Of a stretch of DNA of 64,000 nucleotides, positions 22,363 to 32,542 are shown in pieces (the first letter of the stretch is position 1; each line of letters begins with the position of its first letter). Where the stretch lies: positions 37,833,280-37,897,279 of the forward strand of contig NC_083605.1 in NCBI RefSeq assembly GCF_029168945.1, in the 5' to 3' direction. Source of the DNA: Cannabis sativa. Lineage: Eukaryota > Streptophyta > Magnoliopsida > Rosales > Cannabaceae. A program made the translations under genes and the position numbers. The notes below the pieces were generated by a model. The model did no database searches. It was not told the DNA's origin and saw nothing but the letters and a program-made list of their open reading frames with translations.

Positions 22363-22858
22363 TGATCATACTCCTTACCATATCTCGAAGAGTACGGTTT
22401 CGTCTTTCAGCAACACCATTCATGCTAGGAGATCCTGGCATAGTGTACTGTGGGACAATTCCACACTCCTCTAGATATCTGGTAAAAGGTCCTGGACGTT
22501 GTTCACCTGATCCGTCATATCTGCCATAGTACTCACCACCATGGTCAGACCTGACTTGCTTTATTCTTTTGCTAAGTTGATTCTCAACTTCAGCGTTAAA
22601 AGATTTGAACACATCCAAGACTTGAGACTTTTCATGAAGTAGAAATAGGTACGCATATCTTGAGTAATCGTCTATGAATGATACAAAATATCTTTGACCA
22701 TTCCAATAAGGTGTAGGAAATGGCCGACAAATATTTGTATGTATCAACTCTAAGACATCTATAGCTCTTTTTGCACCCAATTTTTTTTTGTTTTGGTCTA
22801 TTTGCCTTTGATGCATTCAATGCAAACATCAAAGTTTGAAAAATCAATTGAATCTAAA
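22363..22858 (-). pseudogene. Copia-3 integrase catalytic core
   Basis: On the minus strand this encodes the copia integrase core: YFVSFIDDYSRYAY, KQVRSDHGGEYYG with the second catalytic Asp, and MNGVAERRNRT with the catalytic Glu. The first catalytic position, usually Asp in an HTD motif, is Asn (LIHTNICRPF; codon at 22733-22735), so activity would be lost. The upstream end (FDVCIECIKGK-like) runs to 22858, where gypsy-A interrupts. The other end is cut by copia-4 at 22363. Codons continue at 17943 beyond copia-4. The family assignment is firm. Confidence 0.88.
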
Positions 22859-23959
22859 TGTAAAGCCCGCATAGTTAATTTGGAAATTAGCAGTTGTTTA
22901 TGATTAATTATGAAATTATTTATAGCTATTTAAATAATTTATTATACTGTTATTTATGTTATTCAGTAGCTTGCATATTTCGTAATTCCTATGTCTCGCA
23001 TTTTGGAACTCGGCGTTTGGCTCAGTAGAAATCACAACTTAGTATGTTAGTAGTTTGGGGACGGATTTTAGACATTGGGAATGTCGGGAATGGCCGGGAA
23101 TTTAGAATGTCCCAAAAATACCCCTTTAGTACGATTTATATGATTTCATGGTGAAGGGGCAAAATGGTCTTTTTGCCCCATTAGTATTTTGTCTTTTGTG
23201 ATTTTGTGAAATGGAAAATAAGTGTTTATTTGATTAATTGTTGGCTGAAATGAGTATATGTTAAATGGCTTTATTCACTTATTTATTTTTACAAAACATT
23301 ACACTTTAAAAAAATTTACAAAACTTTCAAACTCTCTCTCTCTTTTCCTCTCTCTCTCTCGGCTGTGCATGTGGGTGCAAAGGGGGGATTTTTGCTTTGA
23401 TTTCTTAGTGGATTCTCATCCAAAGCCAAGCATTCTTCAAGCTAGGTTAGCTTCTTTGGTTTTCTCTTGAATTTTATTGAAATTTTGATGAAAATATGAT
23501 GATTCTTGCATGATTTATAGTTGCTGTTGCTGCTGTGGTTTTGTGTTAATTTATGTGGTTTAAAGCATGTTAATTGAAGTTAAATTGGGCTGTGTTGAAG
23601 CATGTTAGATAGGTTGTGCAAAGCTTTAAGTTTCTATGTAAAAATATGTGATTTTTGAGAGAAAAGGTTATATTTTGTTGATGTGATGTTGAGGATGTTT
23701 GCTTGAGTTTCCAGAGGTCATTCTAAGCTTGATTATGTAGAATTAAGTTGGTTTGATTGCTTGTTAGGTGGATTTGCTCAAGTTTGAGTTTATAACTCAA
23801 AGCTTGAGCTCCAATGGTGATTTTTGTTTATGTGTTTTCTGGGTGGTTTTGAGGCCTTAGAAATGTTCTAGGGAAGGTATAGAACAGGTCTGGAAAGTTT
23901 GAGGTGATTTGGGGTTGATTTGGTCGAGTTATGAAAATTTGGGTTTGCTGCCTGCGAGG

Positions 23960-24051
23960 AACCGGAATTCCGGTTGTGCATCCGGAATTCCGGATGAGGG
24001 TTCTGAATTTTCCAGAACCGGAATTCCGGTTGGGCAACCGGTCTACCGGTT
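23960..24051. repeat. Four-palindrome cluster, gypsy-A 5' LTR
   Basis: Perfect 16-bp palindromes are AACCGGAATTCCGGTT (23960-23975), ATCCGGAATTCCGGAT (23980-23995) and AACCGGAATTCCGGTT (24016-24031). AACCGGTCTACCGGTT (24036-24051) follows, imperfect at its centre. The spacing is 4, 20 and 4 bp. Confidence 0.95.
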
Positions 24052-24382
24052 GGGGAAAATTCAGGGACCCTAGTTTTCCTCGTTTTTATGTTTTTAGGGG
24101 TATTGCCATGCTTTTTATCGATAGGGAAACTTTTAGTTCCTAGTTTTAGTCCCCGGGAAGTGATTTAGCGTGTCACTTATAGCGTTGTGATTTTTATGGT
24201 TTAGGAGCCGCAATCCGCCGTCACTTCGGTTCCAGTCAGGTTGACCGGCACACCTGAATTCGGAATCCAGGTAAGATTAGTATAACAGTATGCATATGTA
24301 GATTACATGTTTAGCGAGCATGTAGGAAGCCTGTTAGATTACATTAGTTGTATGTTGGCTTCGAACCATCCAACCCTGTCAC

Positions 24383-24612
24383 GTCGGTACAGGCTGGAGT
24401 ATGACCAACAGCCGGAGTATGACCGGTTTGACCGATCAGGCTGACACTTGGTTGGTGGTTCCGTGCTATTGACGTATCCCGTCGGTACAGGCTGGAGTAT
24501 GACCAAGAAGCCGGAGTATGACCGGTTCGACCGATCAGGAGGATATAGTAACACGTCGGTACAGGCTGGAGTATGACCAGCAGCCGGAGTATGACCGGTT
24601 CGACCGATCAGG
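24383..24612 (+). repeat. Three-unit tandem repeat in gypsy-A 5' LTR
   Basis: Units beginning CGGTACAGGCTGGAGTATGA and ending CGACCGATCAGG lie at about 24383-24440, 24480-24539 and 24555-24612, separated by unlike spacers. Gypsy-B LTRs and the fragment at 5600 have two units. Confidence 0.9.
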
Positions 24613-25161
24613 TTGTTACGTGTCAATAGTACCGTCCCTATGAACGTTCAGAACTCAGTACCATGTTGGACATGGCAGTAGTGGCTCAGTACCATGTTGG
24701 ACATGGCAGTAGCGGGACTCAGTATCGTGTTGGAAACGGCAGTTAGAATTATGTATGAGTATTATTATGCTTTTCTTACTGAGTCTGTCGACTCACAGTT
24801 CTACGTTGATGTGTAGGTAAATGCAAGGCTAGAGCTGATGGACCGTGAGCGAGCTTATGAAGGTTGTACATGTCTGGGCGGTTAGGCCTGGAGCGTACGA
24901 TCCTCGGGACAGCAAGGCTGAATTTTTGTAACTGGTCGTTAGACGACTTTAATTTTTATGTAATGGTTAAACAGTTAAATCTTTTTGTAAATGATTTTAT
25001 AATTGGGATCCCGAGTCTTTTGTAATATGGTTTATAAGTTTAATTAAAAAGCAAAATTTTAATTAATCACGTTTTTCCATAAACCTCGTTGATTAGCAAC
25101 GAGCTGCACAGTACGTTTAAAAATCACGTAATTCGCCTAAGTTAGTTAGGGTGTTACAATT

Positions 25162-25173
25162 TGGTATCAGAGC
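25162..25173 (+). other. Gypsy-A primer-binding site (initiator Met tRNA)
   Basis: TGGTATCAGAGC lies three bases after the LTR end and matches the complement of the initiator-methionine tRNA 3' end. About 265 bases of leader separate it from the gag ATG at 25440. Confidence 0.93.
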
Positions 25174-25439
25174 CGCCAGGTTGTCTTCTGAAGATCGTCA
25201 CGACATGTACAATCATCATCAGCAGTTAGCTCGGTTCACGGTTCAGTAAGCCTTTATTGCTTTAGTAGTTTATTTTATTCAGTTATGAAAAAGAAAAGCC
25301 TGTTAGGAAGCATGTTAGTAGCCTGATAGTAGAATAGGCGCATGTTTCGTTTTTAATTTCCAAATTAAGCGGCGTTAGTAAGCTCTCGATGATCGTGACC
25401 TGAAGTGCCAACTCGGGATTTCGAGGCGGTTCAGACTAG

Positions 25440-26383
25440 ATGGACGCCAGACGAAATATTAGGAGTCAGGGCATCTCAGTCGGGTCAGATCAAGGTCGAG
25501 GAGCTCAGTTCCCCTCAAGTGTTTTGGGCCGAGGTAGAGGTCCCAGGGGCAGGGTTCGCGGTTGGAGTGATGTTAACTCGCCGCAGGCTGCCCAAGTCAA
25601 TCAGGAAGCCCAGAATTGGGAAGTTACGGTTTGCGGAAAAGCAAGCCCGGATAGAAGAGCAAGATCTCGAGATTCAGAGGTTGAGACAGCAGGGTGCTCC
25701 CGCAGTTCCAGTGCCCGTAGTTCCAGTGGCACCTGCCCCTGCTGCCCAGGCCGAGATAGTGGTGGCGGCCCTTAGATTGGAACCTCTGTATGAGCGGTTC
25801 CGGAAGCAAGCACCTCCGGTTTTCCTGGGAGGTCCGGACGTAATGAAAGCCGAGCAGTGGCTGACGGTGATTACCAAGATCTTGAACTTCTTGGGTGTCA
25901 CCGGTAATGACAGAGTGGTGTGTGCCACTTTCCAGTTTCAAGTTGACGCTCGCGTCTGGTGGGACATGGTGTCTCAGATCCATGACGTCATCTCTATGAC
26001 CTGGGAAAGGTTTTAGGAACTCTTCAACACTAAATGTTATAATGGGGCGGTCAGAAGCGCCAAGAGGAAAGAGTTCGCCCACCTGACCCAGCGAGAGAAT
26101 ATGCGCATGACGGAATATATTACTCAGTTCAACCGGTTGGCGAGGTTAGCCTCGGGATTTGTGCCAACCGATTTCTGTAAGAAAGAAAAATATCGGGATG
26201 GACTTAATGTGAAGATCAAGTATGACCTTATGATCACTACCGACGATAAGACCATCTATGCTGAGATGGCGGAGAAAGCATGGTGAGCTGAGGGCGCAGT
26301 TAGATGTATGTGGAATCAGTTAGGACTCCGGAATGCGGCGGGGCTCCTACCCCTCCTGCGTCAGGTTTCAGCAGGGGAAGTAG
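25440..26383 (+). pseudogene. Gypsy-A gag
   Basis: The gag ATG at 25440 starts MDARRNIRSQG, matching gypsy-B. The frame shifts near 25610, then carries a coiled-coil-like stretch ([16 protein letters not shown]) and the retrotransposon Gag domain ([32 protein letters not shown]). A TAG at 26014-26016 replaces CAG of gypsy-B and a TGA at 26284-26286 replaces CGA, both C-to-T changes. Two further frame changes follow between about 26295 and 26384. Gag would assemble particles and bind RNA. The zinc knuckle is lost in the deletion described for pol. Confidence 0.88.
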
Positions 26384-27526
26384 TTGTTCGGCCATGGACT
26401 GGAGGAGGAATCATCCACTGCATCTGGTGGCTCGAGGCAGAACAAGAGGTTCCGAGGGAACCAGAATCAAGACGATCGTCAGGGTAGTGTTCAGACCCGT
26501 TATTCCTACTGGAGTGTCTTATTTAGTAAGAGGCATTCTCCGGGTGAGTGCTTGGGTCAAGGTTGTTTTTGTGTGGCTGCTAGAATCTCTAATAAATTGG
26601 ATAGACCGTATGATAGATATGAATCAGGGTTTGGAACCCTGTTACCTGGCGGAGAATTGGTTATCTCCAATAGGTGGATTAGGTCTATGCCGATCAGGAT
26701 AGATGGTAGAGAGTTAAGAGAGTTAAGTGCTGATCTGATAGAGATGAGTTTAGCCGAATTCGATATTATTTTAGGAATGGATTTCCTATCTAAATATTCG
26801 GCGAGCATTGATTGTAAAAGGAAGATGGTGGTCTTCCAACCGGAAAGTGAAGAACCGTTTGTATTTGTTGGTTCAGTTCAGGGATCTCGGATCCCGGTGA
26901 TCTCGGCTATGTCAGCGAGAGAATTGTTACACGGCGGTTGCTTAGGGTTTCTGGCCGTGGTGGTGGACACCACTCGGCCAGATACCATTCGGCCAGAAGA
27001 CATCAGAATGGTTCGGGAATTTTTGGACGTTTTTCCCGAAGAACTTCCAGGGTTACCACCTCAGCGGGAGATTGATTTCGTGATAGACTTGGCACCAGGG
27101 GTGGAACCGGTTTCCAAAGCCCCGTACAGAATGGCTCCAGCTGAACTTAAGGAATTAAAGATTCAGCTCCAAGGGTTGCTTGACATAGGGTTCATTCGGC
27201 CCAGTGTGTCACCCTGGGGAGCCCCGGTTTTGTTCGTCAAGAAGAAGGATGGATCTATGAGGATGTGCATCGACTACAGGGAGTTGAACAAGCTGACGGT
27301 GAAGAATAAATATCCATTACCTAGGATCGATGACTTGTTCGATCAGCTTCAGGGGAAGACGGTCTTTTCTAAGATTGATCTCCGTTCGGGTTATCATCAG
27401 TTGAGAATCCGAGAGGAGGACATTCCGAAGACGGCTTTCCGCACTAGGTATGGACATTACGAGTTTCTGGTTATGTCATTCGGACTAACCAATGCTCCCG
27501 CAAAGATTCATGGACCTGATGAATAG
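26384..27526 (+). pseudogene. Gypsy-A protease remnant and N-terminal reverse transcriptase
   Basis: This open frame of 380 codons joins the Gag tail ([17 protein letters not shown]) to the protease C-terminal half ([23 protein letters not shown]) and RT ([56 protein letters not shown]). Compared with gypsy-B about 204 nt are missing at about 26568, removing the second half of the zinc knuckle and the protease catalytic DSGATHSY. The deletion keeps frame. A one-base insertion near 27502 ends the frame just before the RT active site. Protease would normally process the polyprotein; this copy cannot. Confidence 0.9.
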
Positions 27527-28694
27527 AGTATTCAAGGATTTCCTCGATATCTGTGTGATTGTGTTTATCGACGACATCCTCGTGTACTCTCAATCAGAAG
27601 AGGAGCATGAGTTACATCTTCAGATGGTACTGCAACGGCTTCGAGAACATAAGCTTTATGCCAAGTTCAAGAAATGTGAGTTTTGGCTATCTCAGGTGTC
27701 TATCCTAGGGCACATTGTGAGCAAAGATGGGATCAAGGTAAATCCCGGGAAGATTGAATCCGTCAGGGATTGGCCGAGACCGAAGACAGTGACAGAGATC
27801 AGAAGCTTCTTGGGTTTAGCTGGGTATTACCGTAGGTTCGTGGAAGGGTTCTCCAAAATTTCAATGCCCCTAACCGAACTTACAAAGAAGAATCAGAGAT
27901 TTATTTGGTCAGATAAGTGCGAAGCTAGCTTTCGGGAGCTAAAACAGAGGTTGATTACTGCTTCGGTGCTAGCTTTGCCTTTGGACAAAGAGAAGTTCGT
28001 AGTATATTGCGACGCATCCAAACAGGGTTTGGGGTGTGTACTGATGCAAGCCGATCGGATTATCGCTTATGCCTCCCGTCAGTTAAAGGATTATGAACAG
28101 CGATACCCGACTCATGATCTAGAATTGGCCGCAGTGGTTTTTGCACTGAAGATTTGGCGGCATTACCTGTATGGGGAAAAGTGTGAGATCTATACCGACC
28201 ATAAAAGTCTCAAGTATTTCTTTACTCAGAAAGATTTGAACATGAGACAAAGGCGTTGGTTAGAATTAGTGAAGGATTACGATTGTGAGATCCTCTATCA
28301 TCCCGGAAAAGCCAATGTAGTGGCCGATGCCCTGAGCAGAAAGGGTCCCGGGCAAGTAGCTAGCATGGTTCAGATCTCACCTCAGCTAGCAGAGGATATG
28401 GTTAGATCCAGCATTGAGTTTGTGGTAGGTCAGCTTCACAACTTGACGCTGCAATCTGATCTGTTGGAAAGAATTAAAGTCGCTCAGATGACAGATCCGG
28501 AGTTAGTGAAGATCCGAGATGAAGTGTTGGCTGGTCAAGCCAAGGACTTTTCGTTGTCGTACAAAGGATGCTTTTGTATAAAGCCAGGGTTTGTGTTCCG
28601 AACAGTGTGGAACTTAGAAATGAGATCTTTGAGGAGGCTCATTCTACCCCATATTCTCTGCATCCCGGCACCACCAAGATGTACCAAGACTTGA
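27492..28694 (+). pseudogene. Gypsy-A reverse transcriptase C-terminus and RNase H
   Basis: In the frame after the insertion this encodes [13 protein letters not shown], the RT catalytic FIDD within [32 protein letters not shown], the connection region [19 protein letters not shown], and RNase H with [36 protein letters not shown] and [13 protein letters not shown]. The acidic residues of RT and RNase H are intact. The frame is lost near 28555 ([10 protein letters not shown] where gypsy-B reads [10 protein letters not shown]). RT and RNase H convert element RNA to DNA. It is a broken piece of polyprotein, not a separate gene. Confidence 0.92.
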
Positions 28695-28870
28695 AACCGT
28701 ACTTCTGGTGGAGCGGTATGAAGAAGAATTTGGTAGAATTCATATCGAGATGCCTCACGTGTCAGCAGATTAAGGCTGAACATCAGAGACCAGCAGGGTT
28801 GTTGCAGCCTCTAACTACCAGAATGGAAATGGGAGGATGTTACGATGGATTTTGTGGTCGGGTTACCTAG
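28568..28870 (+). pseudogene. Gypsy-A integrase zinc-binding region
   Basis: This frame holds the HHCC zinc-binding region of gypsy integrase: [57 protein letters not shown]. It would help integrase form multimers and hold cDNA ends. It breaks at about 28815, where small indels relative to gypsy-B change the frame. The catalytic core follows in the next frame at 28845. Confidence 0.88.
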
Positions 28871-29921
28871 GACCACGGGTTTATTTGATTCCATCTGGGT
28901 AGTGGTGGATCGATTTACGAAATCGGCTCATTTTCTGCCGGTTAGAACAACATTTTCAGTGGATCAGTTTGCAGAACTGTACGTCAGAGAGATAGTGAGA
29001 CTTCACGGGGTACCGAAGTCTATAGTTTCGGACAGGGATCCGAAATTCACCTCCAAATTTTGGCAAAGTTTGCAACGGGCAATGGGAACAAAGCTAAAAT
29101 TCAGTACAGCATTCCATCCTCAGACAGATGGTCAGTCCGAAAGGACAATTCAGATATTGGAGGACATGTTGAGAGCCTGTGTTATGGACTTTGAAGGCTC
29201 ATGGAGTAAGTATCTACCGTTGATAGAATTCTCTTACAACAACAGTTATCAGAGTACGATAGGGATGGCTCCCTATGAACTGTTGTACGGTAGGAAATGT
29301 AGATCCCCTATCCATTGGGATGAGACAGGGGAGAGGAAATACCTAATTCCTGAGTCAGTACAGCGGACCAATGAGGCGATAGAAAAGATAAAAGCTAGAA
29401 TGCTTGCCTCACAGAGCAGACAGAAGAGTTACGCAGATCCGAAACGCAGAGATATTGAGTTCCAAGTAGGGGAACATGTGTTTTTACGGGTATCTCCGAT
29501 GAAGGGGATTAAACGTTTCGGGAAAAGAGGCAAGTTATGCCCTAGATTTACAGGACCTTTCGAGATTCTCGAGAAAATAGGTCAAGTGGCATATCGGTTA
29601 GCATTGCCTCCAGCCTTATCAGCAGTTCACAACGTATTCCATGTCTCGATGTTGAGAAAATACGTTTCAGACTCCTCTCATATACTCAGTTATGAGAGTC
29701 TTCAGCTTCAGCCAGACATGACTTATGAAGAACAGCCAGTGCAGATCCTGGATAGAAAGGATAAAGTCCTTCGGAATAAGACCATAGCATTGGTCAAGGT
29801 TCTCTGGAGAAACAGTAAGGTGGAAGAAGCCACCTGGGAGCTAGAGACAGATATGAGAGCTCAATATCCAGAGTTACTCAGGTTAGATTTCGGGGACGAA
29901 ATCCTTTTAAGGGGGGGATAA
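28845..29921 (+). pseudogene. Gypsy-A integrase core and C-terminal chromodomain-like region
   Basis: An open frame of 358 codons carries the integrase core: [12 protein letters not shown] with the first Asp, [29 protein letters not shown] with the second Asp, and [17 protein letters not shown] with the Glu. All three acidic residues are present. The C-terminal part has the GPY/F-like stretch PRFTGPFEILEKIGQVAYRL and a divergent chromodomain-like end (IALVKVLWRNSKVEEATWELE). Chromodomains of this type are thought to steer insertion toward particular chromatin. The domain is itself intact but is cut off from RT by frameshifts. It ends immediately before the polypurine tract. Confidence 0.9.
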
Positions 29922-29922
29922 T
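29906..29922 (+). other. Gypsy-A polypurine tract
   Basis: TTTTAAGGGGGGGATAA lies directly before the 3' LTR and overlaps the end of the integrase frame, as in gypsy-B. Confidence 0.88.
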
Positions 29923-32220
29923 TGTAAAGCCCGCATAGTTAATTTGGAAATTAGCAGTTGTTTATGATTAATTATGAAATTATTTATAGCTATTTAAATA
30001 ATTTATTATACTGTTATTTATGTTATTCAGTAGCTTGCATATTTCGTAATTCCTATGTCTTGCATTTCGGGAACTCCTGCCGTTTGGCTCAGTAGAAATC
30101 ACAACTTAGTATGTTAGTAGTTTGGGGACGGATTTTAGACATTGGGAATGTCGGGAATGGTCGGGAATTTAGAATGTCCCAAAAATACCCCTTTAGTACG
30201 ATTTATATGATTTCATGGTGAAGGGGCAAAATGGTCTTTTTGCCCCATTAGTATTTTGTCTTTTGTGATTTTGTGAAATGGAAAATAAGTGTTTATTTGA
30301 TTAATTGTTGGCTGAAATGAGTATATGTTAAATGGCTTTATTCACTTATTTATTTTTACAAAACATTACACTTTAAAAAAATTTACAAAACTTTCAAACT
30401 CTCTCTCTCTTTTCCTCTCTCTCTCTCGGCTGTGCATGTGGGTGCAAAGGGGGGATTTTTGCTTTGATTTCTTAGTGGATTCTCATCCAAAGCCAAGCAT
30501 TCTTCAAGCTAGGTTAGCTTCTTTGGTTTTCTCTTGAATTTTATTGAAATTTTGATGAAAATATGATGATTCTTGCATGATTTATAGTTGATGTTGCTGC
30601 TGTGGTTTTGTGTTAATTTATGTGGTTTAAAGCATGTTAATTGAAGTTAAATTGGGCTGTGTTGAAGCATGTTAGATAGGTTGTGCAAAGCTTTAAGTTT
30701 CTATGTAAAAATATGTGATTTTTGAGAGAAAAGGTTATATTTTGTTGCTGTGATGGTTAGGATGTTTGCTTGAGTTTCCAGAGGTCATTCTAAGCTTGAT
30801 TATGTAGAATTAAGTTGGTTTGATTGCTTGTTAGGTGGATTTGCTCAAGTTTGAGTTTAGAACTCAAAGCTTGAGCTCCAATGGTGATTTTTGTTTATGT
30901 GTTTTCTGGGTGGTTTTGAGGCCTTAGAAATGTTCTAGGGAAGGTATAGAACAGGTCTGGAAAGTTTGAGGGTATTTGGGGTTGATTTGGTCGAGTTATG
31001 AAAATTTGGGTTTGCTGCCTGCGAGGAACCGGAATTCCGGTTGTGCATCCGGAATTCCGGATGAGGGTTCTGAATTTTCCAGAACCGGAATTCCGGTTGG
31101 GCAACCGGTCTACCGGTTGGGGAAAATTCAGGGACCCTAGTTTTCCTCGTTTTTATGTTTTTAGGGGTATTGCCATGCTTTTTATCGACAGGGAAACTTT
31201 TAATTCCTAGTTTTAGTCCTCGGGAAGTGATTTAGCGTGTCACTTATAGCGTTGTGATTTTTATGGTTTAGGAGCCAGTAATCCGCCGCTCAGCTTCAGT
31301 TCCAGTCAGGTTGACCGGCACACCTGAATTCAGAATCCAGGTAAGATTAGTATAACAGTATGCATATGTAGATTACATGTTTAGCGAGCATGTAGGAAGC
31401 CTGTTAGATTACATTAGTTGTATGTTGGCTTCGAACCATCCAACCCTGTCACGTCGGTACGACAGCCGGAGTATGACCAAGCCGGAGTATGACCGGTTTG
31501 ACCGATCAGCCGACACTTGGTTGGTGGTTCCGTGCTATTCACGTATCCCGTCGGTACAGCCGGAGTATGACCAGCACGGAGTATGACAGTTCGACCGATC
31601 AGAGGATATAGTAACACGTCGGTACAGCCGGAGTATGACCAGCAGCCGGAGTATGACCGGTTCGACCGATCAGGTTGTTACGTGTCAATAGTACCGTCCC
31701 TATGAACGTTCAGAACTCAGTACCATGTTGGACATGGCAGTAGTGGCTCAGTACCATGTTGGACATGGCAGTAGCGGGACTCAGTATCGTGTTGGACACG
31801 GCAGTTAGAATTATGTATGAGTATTATTATGCTTTTCTTACTGAGTCTGTCGACTCACAGTTCTACGTTGATGTGTAGGTAAATGCAAGGCTAGAGCTGA
31901 TGGACCGTGAGCGAGCTTATGAAGGTTGTACATGTCGGGGCGGTTAGGCCTGGAGCGTACGATCCTCGGGACAGCAAGGCTGAATTTTTGTAACTGGTCG
32001 TTAGACGACTTTAATTTTTATGTAATGGTTAAACAGTTAAATCTTTTTGTAAATGATTTTATAATCGGGATCCCGAGTCTTTTGTAATATGGTTTATAAG
32101 TTTAATTAAAAAGCAAAATTTTAATTAATCACGTTTTTCTATAAACCTCGTTGATTAGCAACGAGCTGCACAGTACGTTTAAAAATCACGTAATTCGCCT
32201 AAGTTAGTTAGGGTGTTACA
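29923..32220 (+). repeat. Gypsy-A 3' LTR
   Basis: This 2298-bp LTR pairs with 22859-25158. The palindrome cluster is at 31027-31118. The three tandem units (about 31452-31672) carry several small deletions relative to the 5' LTR, so most LTR divergence is concentrated there and around 30060. The hairpin repeats are at about 31722-31802. Confidence 0.95.
31027..31118. repeat. Four-palindrome cluster, gypsy-A 3' LTR
   Basis: It has the same four 16-bp elements and spacing as 23960-24051, at 31027, 31047, 31083 and 31103. Confidence 0.95.
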
Positions 32221-32225
32221 CTAAA

Positions 32226-32542
32226 ATTCTATCAGACACAAGTTGCTCAACATTTTACGCTTTTTCATTATCCATTTTACGCTTAGTACCACGTGATTCA
32301 ACATTCAAGGTTTCATTATAAGAAGCAACAATGTCAACCAAATATAAGTTGTCATAAACCATAAGAGAACCAGTTCTAACAGTATTTGAATAAATAGATA
32401 AACTGAAATAGTTGTTTCCAAATGAACAACAATAATCCAATTTGTCCAAACAAGAAACAGAAACCAAATTCTGTCTAAATGATGGTACAACAAAAGTATC
32501 TATTAAGTCCAAATAGTAACCAGTACTTAACAACAACCTAAA
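32226..32542 (-). pseudogene. Copia-3 GAG-pre-integrase region
   Basis: On the minus strand, after a stop near 32540, the frame reads YYLDLIDTFVVPSFRQNLVS and VSCLDKLDY, then SLMVYDNLYLVDI, the region between protease and integrase of copia polyproteins. A stop near 32255 precedes the gypsy-A insertion point. The next copia-3 codons lie at 22858, across gypsy-A. No catalytic residues belong to this stretch. Confidence 0.8.

Larger units (their letters stand above)
22859..25158 (+). repeat. Gypsy-A 5' LTR
   Basis: This 2300-bp LTR runs from TGTAAAGCCCGC to AGGGTGTTACA. Internal landmarks are a CT-rich tract (23332-23360), the palindrome cluster (23960-24051), three units of a tandem repeat (24383-24612) and the CCATGTTGGACATGG hairpin repeats (about 24657-24742). 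I see no clear TATA box. Confidence 0.95.
22859..32220 (+). mobile_element. Gypsy-A, chromodomain-type Ty3/gypsy element
   Basis: This is a structurally complete LTR element: 5' LTR 22859-25158, primer site, gag, protease remnant, RT, RNase H, integrase, polypurine tract and 3' LTR 29923-32220. The order PR-RT-RH-INT is diagnostic of Ty3/gypsy. The TSD CTAAA is perfect (22854-22858, 32221-32225). It resembles the Tekay/Del group by its integrase C-terminus and Gag, which is an inference. Its LTRs differ by a few tens of changes by eye, more than those of gypsy-B. Stops, frameshifts and a protease deletion make it non-autonomous. It splits copia-3 between GAG-pre-integrase and integrase. Confidence 0.95.

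Noticed and set aside
23332..23360. CT-rich tract in the gypsy-A LTR (also about 52659) as a core promoter element.
   Set aside because: Such tracts occur near plant transcription starts, but no TATA box or start site can be placed, so I do not call it a promoter.
23931..24143. About 70-codon ORF spanning the palindrome cluster in the gypsy-A and gypsy-B LTRs (also 30998, 53251, 60473), with a similar one at 6671.
   Set aside because: It lies in LTR sequence, encodes a peptide made by the palindromes themselves, and has no recognisable domain. Conservation follows from recent LTR ancestry.
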